This document shows, piece after piece, positions 1-10,308 of a stretch of 64,000 bases of DNA. The DNA is taken from positions 103,721,256-103,785,255 of the forward strand of contig NC_134276.1 in assembly GCF_949628215.1 (NCBI RefSeq), read 5' to 3'. The stretch comes from Phalacrocorax aristotelis (Eukaryota > Chordata > Aves > Suliformes > Phalacrocoracidae). Made by a program: the position numbers and the translations under genes. The notes under the pieces are model-generated. The model was not told the DNA's origin and did not search any database. It worked only from the letters and a program-made list of their open reading frames with translations. How positions within the stretch are numbered: position 1 is the stretch's first letter; the number at the start of each line of letters is the position of its first letter.

Positions 1-400
1 TAATTAGAAGCCTGGGAAGCGTAACCAATTAGGAAGGTGTTTCGTCAGCAGCAGTTGACGAAGCAAGGCACCGAGCTGGAGGTAGGGAGAGCTCTGACCT
101 GCAAAATGGCAATGGCTAATTCACAAAAGGGAGCCTTTAGGATGAGCAAAGAGTTACTACCATTGCAACATGAATTACCTCTAGCACAACACAAACCTCT
201 CTTTAAAGACGATGCTCTCTTTACAGCATGTAAACCAGCAGAGGAAGCTTTGCAGGCTGCTCTCTCCCCCTCCTCCCCCATCAATTTTGGTGTTAGTCAT
301 TTCATGACATAATTTCAGAATGTTTTTGAAAGAATGAAAATGCGCTTTTTTCCCCTCCTGCAGCCTCTGATTTTACTTGGTGTGTCTGTGTTTTTTTCAG
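1..400 (+). other. SCAF4: SCAF4 last intron, 3' part
   Basis: Non-coding sequence ending in a strong acceptor (T-rich tract then CAG at 398-400). Open frames here are short and show no recognisable protein, so I read the stretch as intron. Confidence 0.75.
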
Positions 401-1242
401 GCACTCAAGGAGTTGCACCGCCCCCACCAGCCCCCGTTGTTGGCTTGCAGACTCCATCCACTGGCCTCTTAGGTGCCCGGCCCGGTTTGATACCACTCCA
501 GCGACCGCCAGGAATGCCACCGCCGCCTCTGCAGCGGTTTCCTCTGATGCCCCCGCGACACATGCCTCCCCACATGATGCACAGGGGTCCCCCGCCGGGG
601 CCGGGGGGCTTTGGGATGCCTCCCCCCCACGGAATGAAAACCCCCTTCCCGCCACCAGGTCACTTTGTGAGACCTGGGGGGATGCCGGGAAGCGGGGGCC
701 CAGGCGGACCTGAGGACAACAGAGACGGGAGGCAGTTTAGGAACGACAGGCAGACATTCACGCCTAACAGAGACCAGGAGAGGTTTGGAAGGAGGTCTTT
801 TGGAAATCGGGTAGAAAATGATCGTGAGCGCTATGGTAACCGCAACGATGACAGAGATCACGAGCGACTCGGTAATCGTGACAGGCGAGACTGGGGACGA
901 AGAAGCCCCGAGCGCGACAGACACAGAGACTTGGAGGACAGAAACAGGCGGTCCAGCGGCCATCGAGACAGAGAGAGAGATTCACGAGACAGGGAGTCTC
1001 GCAGAGACAAGGAAGAAAATCGAGGGAAGGAGAAACCGGAGCTGACAGACAGGGCCGATGGCGACAAAAACCACGAGTCTCACAGCGGCAAAATGGAAGA
1101 TGCAGACATTGTTTCTGAACTTGCTGCGGGAGAGTCTGAACCTGCGGGTGTAAAACCTGTTGAAGAGTTACCATCCGAGGCTACCTCATCTGTGGAACAA
1201 GCGGAAAAGGATATGGGCTCAGTGGCGGAGGCTCCGCGCTAG
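401..1242 (+). CDS. SCAF4: SCAF4 terminal coding exon (C-terminal part)
   Basis: SCAF4 is a nuclear SR-related factor that binds the phosphorylated C-terminal domain of RNA polymerase II and helps prevent premature polyadenylation; that role is known for the family. Only its last coding exon is here. A polypyrimidine tract ending in TTTTTTTCAG (391-400) gives the acceptor. The first codon is split, so the exon begins with the last two bases of a Gly codon and reads to the TAG at 1240-1242, about 280 residues. The first third is Pro/Met/Gly-rich with repeated PPP runs. Residues from about 730 nt onward are dense in Arg, Asp and Glu (RDRE/RDRD-type SR-like region). The acidic tail ends EAPR, which I recall as the family C-terminus. 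An in-frame ATG at 334 lies in the intron and is not a start. Catalytic or CID/RRM domains lie upstream, outside the window. The gene runs convergently with SOD1, as in human. SCAF8 is the paralogue to exclude; synteny with SOD1 favours SCAF4. Confidence 0.9.
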
Positions 1243-1615
1243 AGACTGGAAGTTGTCGAAAGACGACAGTGACATTTGTTGGGAGTGTAGAGCTTTAGAG
1301 TTGTACAGTCTGCTGTATTATATTTGCTTCTGCTTATATCACCGCCCCTCAGTAGTTGGTGGGGAATTGTAAGCAATTTGATTGCTTCCCTTCTATTTAA
1401 AATAGCCACAACATAACATGAAATACTGAAGATATGATTAAAATATTACCCATTTTTGCTGTAACTTTTTTAAAGTTTTGACTTTAAAAAGTTTACAAAT
1501 CAGAAGTAGAAGTGCTTTCTATTTTTTTTTTTTTAATTTAAGAAAAGGTAACGGTGAAAGCTCCTCAAAACAATAGGGATGTGTTTTTAATAAACTCTAT
1601 TTTCGTAACAAACTT
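1243..1615 (+). other. SCAF4: SCAF4 3' UTR, proximal
   Basis: AT-rich sequence directly after the SCAF4 stop. It contains a canonical AATAAA at 1589-1594, so the proximal cleavage site is probably near 1610. Further AATAAA hexamers at 2885-2890 and 3281-3286 leave room for longer 3' ends; the sequence alone does not decide between them. Confidence 0.7.
1589..1594 (+). terminator. SCAF4: Poly(A) signal AATAAA for SCAF4
   Basis: First canonical hexamer downstream of the SCAF4 stop codon, about 350 nt into the 3' UTR. Confidence 0.65.
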
Positions 1616-4600
1616 TAACGTGTGCTATTCTTCCTACACTGCACTGAAGTGGAAAAGGAGTGTTCAACATCTTAAAGTTTGAACTGTTAATGCTGTACTG
1701 GAGTCTAAATTAGACTGTTCTGTTTATATTTGTTAAAAGAAATACATCTGTTTGTGTAGCTATTCACAGAAGCAAATTTCTATTTGTAATAGTCATCTTG
1801 ATTTTTAGATTGCTGCATTTTAATGATTACTTGACCATACTAGGTAAGAGTTAGTGGTTTTAAAATGTTAATTGAAGAGTTAACTGTTTAGTGTTTGCAA
1901 TGCAATCAGTTCTCCCCCCCCCCACCTGGTTCTGTGGTAAATGTTGCCCTAATTAGCCTTTTTTTAAAAAAGTGGACGCCTTCAGACATACTTTGTCTGC
2001 TCTGCTTGTGATGTTATAAACTTACTGCGCGCGGCGGGCTGGGAAGCCCACCAGTTCAGCAGCTTTTGTACTTGTTGTTCATTGATGCTTTTTGGAAAGC
2101 GGGGTGAAAGAGAAATCAAAGACGCCAAAATAGAGAATATAGAATGCTAACCTATTTTTTTTAACCGGGGCCAGGAAAAGGAAGGGAGGCGGGAGGGCGC
2201 GCGAGGATTTTGAAACGCTGCCTCTTCATTCACTCGAGTCTGGGTTGCTACTGGTGTCAGCGGCAACGCCGTCTGCCTCCTGTAAGCCTGCAAGAGGTAG
2301 GTTTAACACTTTTTACCCACTTAACGTTGTACCTACCGGACTGATGGACAGAGTGCATTTTCTTGTGTTTGTGTAAGTTTTAACCATCTTCTCTCCGTAA
2401 TCACTTGAGCAATTTTGAGAGGGCAAATGCTAGCTCTTGGTGGCCGGCCCTTCAGGCGCAAGCAGTTTTGAATGACGGCTGCGCTGTACGGAGCGGCGTC
2501 CGAGCCCTGGCGGCTCTGCCCTGAAACACGCTCGCTCGCCGGCCGCCTGCGTTTGAAGCTTGGCCTTCAGTTGAAGCTTGTTTTAATTCTAGAAGCGTAG
2601 TGGGGAAATTGTATGAATCCTGTGCATATTTAATTTTTTTTTCTTTCTCCTTGATAGAGGTGTGTTCTACTTTTGAAGTTGGGTTTGGGTTTTTTTTGTT
2701 TGTTTGTTGTTTTGGGTTTTTTTCACCTAAGTGAAGGGCAGCTGCTTTCTTACATCAGTACTTTTTCATAGCTGCTCTGGGGCAGCGGCATTTTTTTTCT
2801 GGGGGAGGGAAGAGGGGTGGGAAAGCAAATGCGGAGTTACGGGCTGGGGAGAGGACATATATTTTTATGTTCTTGCAATAGCAGAATAAAGAGGAAAAAA
2901 AAGCAAATGTGTTTACATACTTGTAGTGAATTCAGCTTCCATGTGGTTAAAAACCTGTGTCCTTAATGTCTGTTTCATGCTGGGCCAGCGGAACTAACTT
3001 TATACATACGAAGCCAGACATTTATGTCTTATGTTTAAGACTTGTCTTAGTAAAAAATGCCATTAATTCTGTAAGGAGGTAGGATTTTTTAAAATGAATA
3101 CACTTTATTAAAAGATTTGAAGACAAGAATGAAAGAGGCGGAAGGCTTGTCTGTTCACACAAATGCCACCTCACGTTCTCTCCATTTCCCCTTTTTAGGA
3201 AACTGATAACAAAGCCTACGAAAACTTGGGACGTCCTTTGCAGAACAGCTTCTTGCTGCCCCCTGAAGCAGTAATTGTAGAATAAACCTACTGGCGGTGC
3301 ATCATCTTTACAGCATCACCAGAGTAACCGTATCTTACTCTCGTACAACTACCAGATTTCTTCTGGCTTTAAAATCAGACAAGCCATAAATTTGTTCTGG
3401 AAGATTGATTAGCTCAGGGCAAGGAGCCACTACTGATAAAGACCAGACAGGGTTAGCAATTAACGTTAACCTTGGATGACCAAGCCCGCGCCTGCCAGTT
3501 ACGATGACTGGTACATAAACGCAGCACTACATCAGCACGGCAGTGACCTCCTTCTAGGCTAGCGCGCCATCAGACATGTCGCCCAACAACAGAAAACGGG
3601 TCTGAAAGCCAACACCAGGCTCCAGCAGGCTTTCAGAGCAGCAGGGCTCAGCGCTAAGAACAGCTGGGAGAGGAGGTGAGCAGGGGCGCTGCCAGGGCTC
3701 ACCTGCTGCTGCAGCTTGACCCACAGCTGCCAAGTACTTGCTGTAAGGGAAAGGGGAGATGACATAACCATCCTCTGAACTTCCGGAACACAAAGAGGCA
3801 ATGGTAATATTTGCGAGTGTTCGGTGTGCTGCTGCACCCCCGACGCTTAAGGAGGGAGCGGAAAGGTGCGTGTGCTGTCTTAATTCTGCCCCAGCAGCTG
3901 AATCAGGGCATAGGCTGATCCACTGGAAGAGGTACAGGTGGGTAGAGGCTGCACACGCAACTGTTTGCCACCCACAATGAATGTAAGTTTAAAGCGTTTT
4001 TACAGTATTCTTGCTACACTGCGAAAAGCCATTCCCTTTGTAACATGCTACACTGGGACCTGGGTGGAACTACAACCAACTACTCCATGGATATTCTCTT
4101 ACGTATAAGACAGAGGAATGTTGATACAAGTCTTCATTAAAATTAATATTTTTCTCTATTGGAAGACTTGGAAATCTGCGTTGAAGAGGTACATACGAGA
4201 AAATACTGAAAGCTGGCACTAGTATACAGGAATTACACTGCTGAGAAGTTTTATGAAATTCAGTACAGAACTTCTGGCTCTGTATATCCTTTTTAAGGAA
4301 AGACCTAGTCCACACTGGACACTGCTGAATAGCTTAAGAAAAAAGGACTTGCCTTCACCAAAACATCCCGGCTTTCACTGCACGCCTGCCCAGAACAGCC
4401 TGACCCACACAGCCAGAGGCCCAGACACAGCACAAGGAGGCATGTCTGAGCCAGACCATTCTACATGCCTGGGGCATCCCCAGCACATGCACGCTCTGCA
4501 GTCACATGTGAGTGCCCCAAGCATCACACACCATTAACATTTTTCAGTAATAAGGTATTTCTGCAAAGCAGTAACTCTCCTTCAGTACATAAAAGCCTTA

Positions 4601-4914
4601 GCTGTAATGTGCAGAGGGTGCCAGGTTATTACCACAGAGCATGGGGTTCTCTCACAGGAAAACACAGGACAATGTTTCTTCTGACTCACATACCCATTAA
4701 TCTCAGTTCTGGGTTCTAGGCTTACCAGCTGGAAGCAACTGGGATGCTGGTGGTGTCTAGCAAGTTAACTACTCACAGTATGAAGTCCAGGCCTACTTTT
4801 CATGTTAGCATATCAGCAAGTAGCCGTTTGTTGTTAGGGTTGGGTTTGTTTTGGGTTTTTCTGTTGGGTTATTTTTTGGGTTTGGTTTTTTTTTTTTATA
4901 GACAGCAAGACCAA
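1616..4914. other. Convergent SCAF4-SOD1 gap
   Basis: No recognisable protein-coding gene. It contains AT-rich sequence to about 2150, a CpG-rich patch at 2160-2560, T/G-rich low complexity at 2680-2730, AATAAA hexamers at 2885 and 3281, and a moderately GC-rich stretch around 3550-3850 with only short, unconvincing open frames. Part of it may be extended 3' UTR of either gene. Confidence 0.6.
2160..2560. promoter_or_regulatory. Small CpG-rich patch between SCAF4 and SOD1
   Basis: CpG dinucleotides cluster here (for example around 2195-2210, 2260-2275 and 2455-2550) while both flanks are AT-rich and CpG-poor. A donor-like CAAGAG/GTAGGT lies at 2296/2297. It could be a promoter of a non-coding transcript or a GC-rich part of a long SCAF4 3' UTR. 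No ORF supports a protein gene. Confidence 0.4.
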
Positions 4915-5404
4915 GGTATATTTGCCCAGCAAGTTTATTACACAAGTTTGAAACCTACAAGTGCTGCAATTTTGCCAGGAGGAAGCCCTGATACATACAA
5001 CAGTGCCTACTGCTCTTTGGTGAGTGGTCCTGGTAGAGCTCGTGAGGCTAATCCTCCAAACCAGAGAGTACACTACAAGTTTTGGTGCTCAGGATGTGAT
5101 CGCTGCTACACATCTTCCATTACACAGAACGGGAGTTCCAGTTAGTACCACCAATTACACTTAATGGTTACAGCAGATGCTTTAGCAGAAGACTACAGAA
5201 ACATTCCATCAGGGTCACTTTAATCGCAATGTACATCATACAAAATTAAGTCAGTGTTCACCTGTTTAAGCGATACTCAGAACACAGAGTAGTAATGAGA
5301 TTAAGTGATAAATCTTTTGCTTGCACAAGGAAGGGCAAGTACAGCATTTGCAATGAAATACAGCCCATTTATCACTGTCACCTTAAGCATTTTGGGTACA
5401 ATAC
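4915..5404 (-). other. SOD1: SOD1 3' UTR
   Basis: About 490 nt after the SOD1 stop on the - strand, ending just past a canonical AATAAA at 4939-4934. The exact cleavage point is inferred. Confidence 0.65.
4934..4939 (-). terminator. SOD1: Poly(A) signal AATAAA for SOD1
   Basis: Reads TTTATT on the + strand; it is the first canonical hexamer downstream of the SOD1 stop that I see. Confidence 0.65.
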
Positions 5405-5515
5405 TTAACTCTTCGCTATTCCAATTACACCACAAGCTAAACGAGGGCCAGCATTGCCAGTTATTTTGCTCTCGTTATCTCCCCCTCTACCCAGGTCATC
5501 ACGTTTTTCATGGAC
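5405..5515 (-). CDS. SOD1: SOD1 coding exon 5
   Basis: Acceptor TTCTAG/GTC. It encodes [12 protein letters not shown] through [14 protein letters not shown] and the TAA at 5407-5405. It carries copper ligand His120, active-site Arg143 and disulfide Cys146. Confidence 0.96.
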   Translation of the reverse strand, partial: VHEKRDDLGRGGDNESKITGNAGPRLACGVIGIAKS

Positions 5516-8500
5516 CTAGAAGAAAATTGAAGATACCTTAATGCATGTTATTGCATAACCAATCACCATTTTTCACCAGCAGGGTGCATTACAGAAGAGT
5601 AAGAACCTGTTCTAACTACATAATACTGAATGCCAAATGGATACTCATGCTAAACAGACTAGATTTGTCTAAAAAGATGAGTTGCCCTCAGCTGAATTTG
5701 TTTTGAACTGGAAGTCACTAAAACCCCACACTTTAAAAAGTCATTACTAGTCCAAGAACAAGCTTGGACTTGAGACACGAGGTCACCCTCACAACAGAAG
5801 GCTGACAGCCATGCTACAGGTGTGGTGCCTTGGCCACACGACCCAAGCGGCCCCACTCCTTGGCCATCAGTCCCAGCTGTCCCACACAGGAGCAGGGTGA
5901 CTTCAGCACACACTGGAGTCCCAAGGGAAACAAGACCAACAGTGCTCATGGGTGGCCAATGCCACTCAGCCTCTGCCAGCCCCCATCCCAGGGATGCCAT
6001 GGCTCCAGTTACACCAGCAGCGACCAGACCAGTACTGGTGAACAGTGGCCTGGAGTGCCCATTGCCATGCCTTTCCGTTACACCATTTGTGCCAGACTGC
6101 TGCCTCCTGCCTCAAATCCAGTTGCTTTAGTCACTCACAGCTGGGAAGAAGCAAAGGTAAATGGAGAGGAACACCTCTGGAAGGCAGGCAGAAAATGAAG
6201 ATCTCATGGCAGTGAAGCACCACACTCACAGAGAGGACTTGCGGCAAGGCTTCAAAGCACTCCCTGTGCTGGAAATCTTGCACTACAAGTTCTGCAACGA
6301 ACAATGCTAGGGACTGGCCTCCAGCATCAAAAAGTCTCCACTTGCTGGCAAGATTGTTCTAGAGATCCTTGAAGCATACAAGTAGGCACCAAGACACTTA
6401 CCACCATGGTGCGTCCAATGATGTTGTGTGGTCCGCTAAGAGAAATGATGGAATCTTCTATTTCCACTTCTGCCACTCCTCCTTTAGCGGTCACATTGCC
6501 AAGGTCTCCCACATGCCTACATAGAGATGCAGAGAAACTCATGGAAAACTTGGTTAAATTGAAAGCTCTTCTAGGGGATGGCCTGGACAATACAATACCC
6601 ACCGTTACTACACTGAAGTACTCTACCACTGTATCACATTATTAGAGCACATACAGCCTGTTTTATCACCACCAGCCAATCTTGACCACTTCCACTATTT
6701 TAACTCCTCAACTTTGGGGAAAGGAATGCCATCACTCCCTAACAAGCCAAGCACGCACAAACCTTACAGCCAAGAACAACTCCATGCTGATGGCATCTCT
6801 CTCTGCCCAAAGAAAGTCTCAAGTGAGGTGAAAAACCTTCCCTGCACATACAGGGTTCGGTGTAAACATTGCTACTATCCTTGACAGCTTTTAATGTCTA
6901 TGACAAATCAGCTATTCTGCAGGCAGCTGCAGGATTTAGGTTTAAACAGGATTAGTAAAAAGCAGTTTGTCAAGTCACAGGTCAGAGGGGATACATTAAG
7001 TGCTAGCTAAGTTCTCATCAGTTCAAGGGATGACTATTTGAGTTTGCCTAGCATTTTCCCACACGCTGGGCATTATACCCTACCACAGAGTTTTTTACCA
7101 GAGCTAGATCTTCACTAGGACTTCCTTGAAGAATTAAGCCTCAAGCAGTGCAGTTTTCACTGTCTACAATTCTACAGGTCCAGTGTATTGTTTCCTATGC
7201 ATCTGCCCCCCAAAGAAGTATTCACTCAAACGACAAGTCGGCGATGTTCTGCAAGACTTCTATCCAGATTCAGAACCTTGAATACCAACTCATTTCTAAA
7301 ACTCTCCATGCACGCAGGGTAACCAGCTCAGCTAGCTGAATGCTGACTGCCAGCTCCTTAGTGCCAATTTAATATTTTTAACCAAGCCCTATAAAATCAG
7401 GTCAAGGGCAGTTTTCCCTTTAGGAATCTGCTTGATTTAAGCTTCCAGGAAGCTTCGGTCCTATTGTTTCAACTCTACACTGATATAAAAGTTCTTGGTC
7501 AAGTTCTTATACCCTCCTAAGGAATCTCCCAGCCTACAGCTGTCTGAGCTGGCAGGTTACACCAGAAGCAGGATTTGACAGAGCAGAACCAGCAGCAGCC
7601 ACCATGCTCATGCAATTTTGATCTTCAGCACTGGAGCAGCTGGCTGCCTGTGAAGCTCACAAGCACACCACTTCATGCTGCTGTCATCCAGACAGTTGGC
7701 TAGCAGCCAGCTTGCTTGGTCTGGCACACACCTGATCATTCAGGTATGAATTTATCAGTCACAGAAGGTGCAGTTACAGACATAAACGTGAGCAGTCTCC
7801 AAACCCAATCAGCTCAGACATCAGCTCTCAAGCACGCAACAGTTCCCTGAAGGTAACTGGACTATGAAAACTGCTTCCAGAGGAAGAACTAGGTCTGAGC
7901 TCCCACTGAGGTACAGATATTCAGCATAAGCATCAGCCCATGTACTTACAGGCAGCACACACAACCCCCAAGGACTACATACTGTCGGTAGTATGGTACC
8001 CAAGTATGGCTAAGAACAGCCCAGCAAACCCAATAAAAAGCCAGCATGCCTGGGCACACAGAGCTTTGTATTCATCTTGCAGCTTCCCCAAAGCCTCAGT
8101 ACCTTCCATTGCTGATCCTGATCTGCCACATGATAAGCCTGCATACAGCTCAACAACTAACAATCAGGGCTCCTGCTGTCCAAAGCTAGCCCCAAAACAG
8201 AAGCAAACCACTACTGACCAAATAAGGCTTGACCACACACATTCCACCACCCCCCCATACCCTGAGGGACCTTCACTCACTAAGAACCTGTGTTTCCTCT
8301 TCTCCCCAAGCTATGAGAAAACCAAGAGTATGTCCCAAAGGCATACCCATACTCTTGGAACCAAGGTGTCTAGCAAACCACAGTGTGGTTATGACAGCCT
8401 TTGTTAACTGACCCTGGAAGTCCTGCAAGAATTACCAGTCATCTTCTGGTATTGTCCTAGCATTAGTCATGAAACAGCCTCTCAAGCACAAAGTAGCACT

Positions 8501-10062
8501 TTGATGGCTGCTGCATGGAGCAGGTACCCACTAAGAGGCTGGGCACGTTAAACTCACCGTTCTGCATCTTTTGGTCCACCGTGCTGCTTGCCTTGAGGGT
8601 TGAAGTGAGAACCTGCACTGGTACACCCTGAAACAGAACGTAGCCATCAAAAGTAGGTTTTTTTCCAGCAGCCAGTTTAAATCTATTGCTTATAAAGCAT
8701 ACACCAAGGTAGTCCTCCCATAGCCAGAGGAAATGAAGTCAGTAATGATGAAATAGCTACTCTCCTGTTGGATGTTCTACTAATCCTTTGGAAGCAAGTA
8801 ACCTACTACAGACTTACAAGTCCAATAAATTAAGATTACTTGTTCTAGAACACTCTGGGCTCAGCTGAAAGCTTTCTTAACACTAGCTTATCAAAGTAAC
8901 TAGGTTAGTGCTTGATACATCAGTTCTTGACCACAAGCCTAAACATGTTCAAAGTATTAAATGAGAAGCAATTCCTTAGGAAACATCATCATTTCTTAAC
9001 ACTGATTTGCAGTCATGAGACTTAAGTATACCTATGCTAGCTGCTGCAACCGAAAAAGCAGCTCTTTAAAGCTGAGCAATCAAATTACAGCTGCAACTCA
9101 AAAGCTCGAACAGACATCTTACCATTTGTATTGTCCCCAAATTCATGGACGTGGAAGCCATGGTCTCCATCAGCCAAGCCACTGATTTTTCCAGTAACTT
9201 TCACTGGTCCATTATCCTTTAATGGAAAGGATTTGTTATCACCAAAATTACTATAGCATTAGGTGGCCTTGTGTCAGGTGAAGCTTCCTCATCAACAGAA
9301 AGCACTAGAGACTTCACGACAAGTTCAGCTACCGAGACATGAACGATCACCCTCCTACACTAACTGGCTCTGCGTGGCCATACATAATTCCACAGAACGG
9401 GTGCCATTTATTTAGCCACATAAAATATACTCTTGCTACCACGTATGAAGAAGCAGAGGGAATGCCTTTTATCAGATCGCTTGCGTTTAGCGGCGATCGC
9501 ACGCTTCCATTCGGAAGCAGAAGTAACCCTGAGACCGCTCCTCCCCGAGAGCCGCAGCCCTGCCTGCGTGCCGCCCCAACTTCTTACCGCGTACAAGTGA
9601 CCGAAAGGGCTCTGGCCATTGCGCACTCGCAGCTCCGCCAAGCCCCGCTCTCGGAGCGGTAAACAAGCTCGGCGGGAAGGCGAGGGCCGGCCGCAGCACG
9701 GAGCCCAGCGAACGGCCTCCGCCAGGGCGGGAGGCACGGCCCAGCCGCCCCCTTCCCGCCCTGCGCCACACGGGGCCCGCTCCCCGCCTGACCCGGGGGC
9801 GCCACTCCGACAGCCCCGCTCCCTCCCACCGCGGCCCCCCCCCGGCCTCCGCGGCGGGGAGGAGGAGAGAGGTAAGGGAGCTCGGCGCCGCCCGCCCCAT
9901 CCCGTCCCGCGCGATGACTCAGCACCACGGCCGGGCGAGCCCCCGGGGAAGGCGCAGAGGGGCAGGGAGGCGGCCGCCGGCCCTTGCCTGCTGCTGGAAG
10001 TGGATGACGCCCTGCACGGGGCCGTCACCCCTCATCACGCACACGGCCTTCAGCACCGCCAT
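5405..10062 (-). CDS. SOD1: Cu/Zn superoxide dismutase, five coding exons
   Basis: SOD1 is the homodimeric cytosolic (and intermembrane-space) enzyme that converts superoxide to oxygen and hydrogen peroxide. The coding exons on the - strand are 10062-9988, 9216-9123, 8627-8558, 6516-6402 and 5515-5405, joining to 465 nt: 154 residues plus stop, the usual family length. By my numbering the metal ligands are present: His47, His49, His64, His72, His81, Asp84 and His120. Cys58 and Cys146 can form the conserved disulfide, and Arg143 is the active-site Arg. Compared with human, there is one extra residue at the end of exon 1, one fewer in exon 2 and one fewer in exon 4. The last residue is Ser rather than the Cys I recall for chicken. 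All internal junctions keep frame and match known SOD1 exon phases. Intron 1 has a GC donor. The gene has a TATA/CCAAT promoter in a CpG island and converges on SCAF4. Confidence 0.97.
5516..6401 (-). other. SOD1: SOD1 intron 4
   Basis: 886 nt bounded by GTAAGT and TTCTAG. No other feature recognised; open frames here have no recognisable protein. Confidence 0.9.
6402..6516 (-). CDS. SOD1: SOD1 coding exon 4
   Basis: 115 nt, acceptor TATGTAG/G, donor GTG/GTAAGT. It encodes [14 protein letters not shown] through GRTMVV, with zinc ligands His81 and Asp84. One codon shorter than human exon 4. Confidence 0.96.
6517..8557 (-). other. SOD1: SOD1 intron 3
   Basis: Bounded by GTGAGT and TATGTAG; the longest SOD1 intron here at 2,041 nt. 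No repeat or gene recognised inside. Confidence 0.9.
8558..8627 (-). CDS. SOD1: SOD1 coding exon 3
   Basis: 70 nt, the same length as I recall for human exon 3. Acceptor TTTCAG/GG, donor CG/GTGAGT. It encodes the zinc-loop region [18 protein letters not shown] with Cys58, His64 and His72. Confidence 0.96.
8628..9122 (-). other. SOD1: SOD1 intron 2
   Basis: 495 nt bounded by GTAAGA and TTTCAG. No internal feature recognised. Confidence 0.9.
9123..9216 (-). CDS. SOD1: SOD1 coding exon 2
   Basis: 94 nt, acceptor ATTAAAG/GAT, donor G/GTAAGA. It encodes the first copper ligands in [11 protein letters not shown] (His47, His49) and ends one base into the Gly57 codon. Confidence 0.96.
9217..9987 (-). 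other. SOD1: SOD1 intron 1 (GC-AG type)
   Basis: 771 nt. The donor is CAG/GCAAGG and the acceptor ATTAAAG. Its 5' half is CpG-rich and is part of the promoter island. It contains an NF-E2-type site at 9914-9924. Confidence 0.92.
9914..9924 (-). promoter_or_regulatory. SOD1: NF-E2/ARE-type site in SOD1 intron 1
   Basis: TGCTGAGTCAT on the - strand matches the classical NF-E2 element exactly and contains the antioxidant response core TGACnnnGC on the other strand. It lies about 140 bp downstream of the ATG inside the CpG island. Binding is inference. Confidence 0.5.
9988..10062 (-). CDS. SOD1: SOD1 coding exon 1
   Basis: The start ATG is at 10062-10060, and the 25 codons run from [14 protein letters not shown] to HFQQQ. 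The exon ends after a complete codon at CAG/GCAAGG, a GC donor. No alternative Met upstream fits the family N-terminus. Confidence 0.96.
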
Positions 10063-10152
10063 CTTCCCGCGGCGGCAAGAGCGAGGCGCGCTACGCAAGC
10101 CCTCAACGACGTCGCCCGAGCAGTGAGCGAGACCTCACCCCCACCCGCCGCG

Positions 10153-10160
10153 TTTATATA
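10153..10160 (-). promoter_or_regulatory. SOD1: SOD1 TATA box
   Basis: TATATAAA on the - strand, about 90 bp upstream of the SOD1 ATG. It predicts transcription starting near 10125-10130 and a 5' UTR of about 65 nt. The start site is inferred from the usual TATA spacing. Confidence 0.75.
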
Positions 10161-10182
10161 GCCCGGCCCGGCAGCGCCGCGG

Positions 10183-10308
10183 CCAATCGCGGCGCGCTGG
10201 TGGGTCTCCGCGTGCAATTATTACTCGCCGTTCGGCCAATCGAAGGAGAGGGGTCGCGGCAGCGCGCGGGTACTGGGCCAATGAGCGGCGCTCCGTCTCG
10301 GAGCCAAT
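10183..10308 (-). promoter_or_regulatory. SOD1: Four CCAAT boxes upstream of SOD1
   Basis: CCAAT pentamers on the + strand (ATTGG relative to SOD1) lie at 10183-10187, 10236-10240, 10278-10282 and 10304-10308, all in the same orientation. NF-Y is the expected binder of this motif. The nearest is about 25 bp upstream of the TATA box. Confidence 0.65.

Noticed and set aside
37-312. 91-codon open frame at the left edge (+)
   Set aside because: No recognisable protein; it sits in the SCAF4 intron, and the exon with SCAF4 coding sequence starts at 401.
334-400. ATG and hydrophobic start in frame with the SCAF4 exon
   Set aside because: The apparent signal-peptide-like run is the intron's T-rich tract read as Leu/Phe codons; a clear acceptor follows at 398-400.
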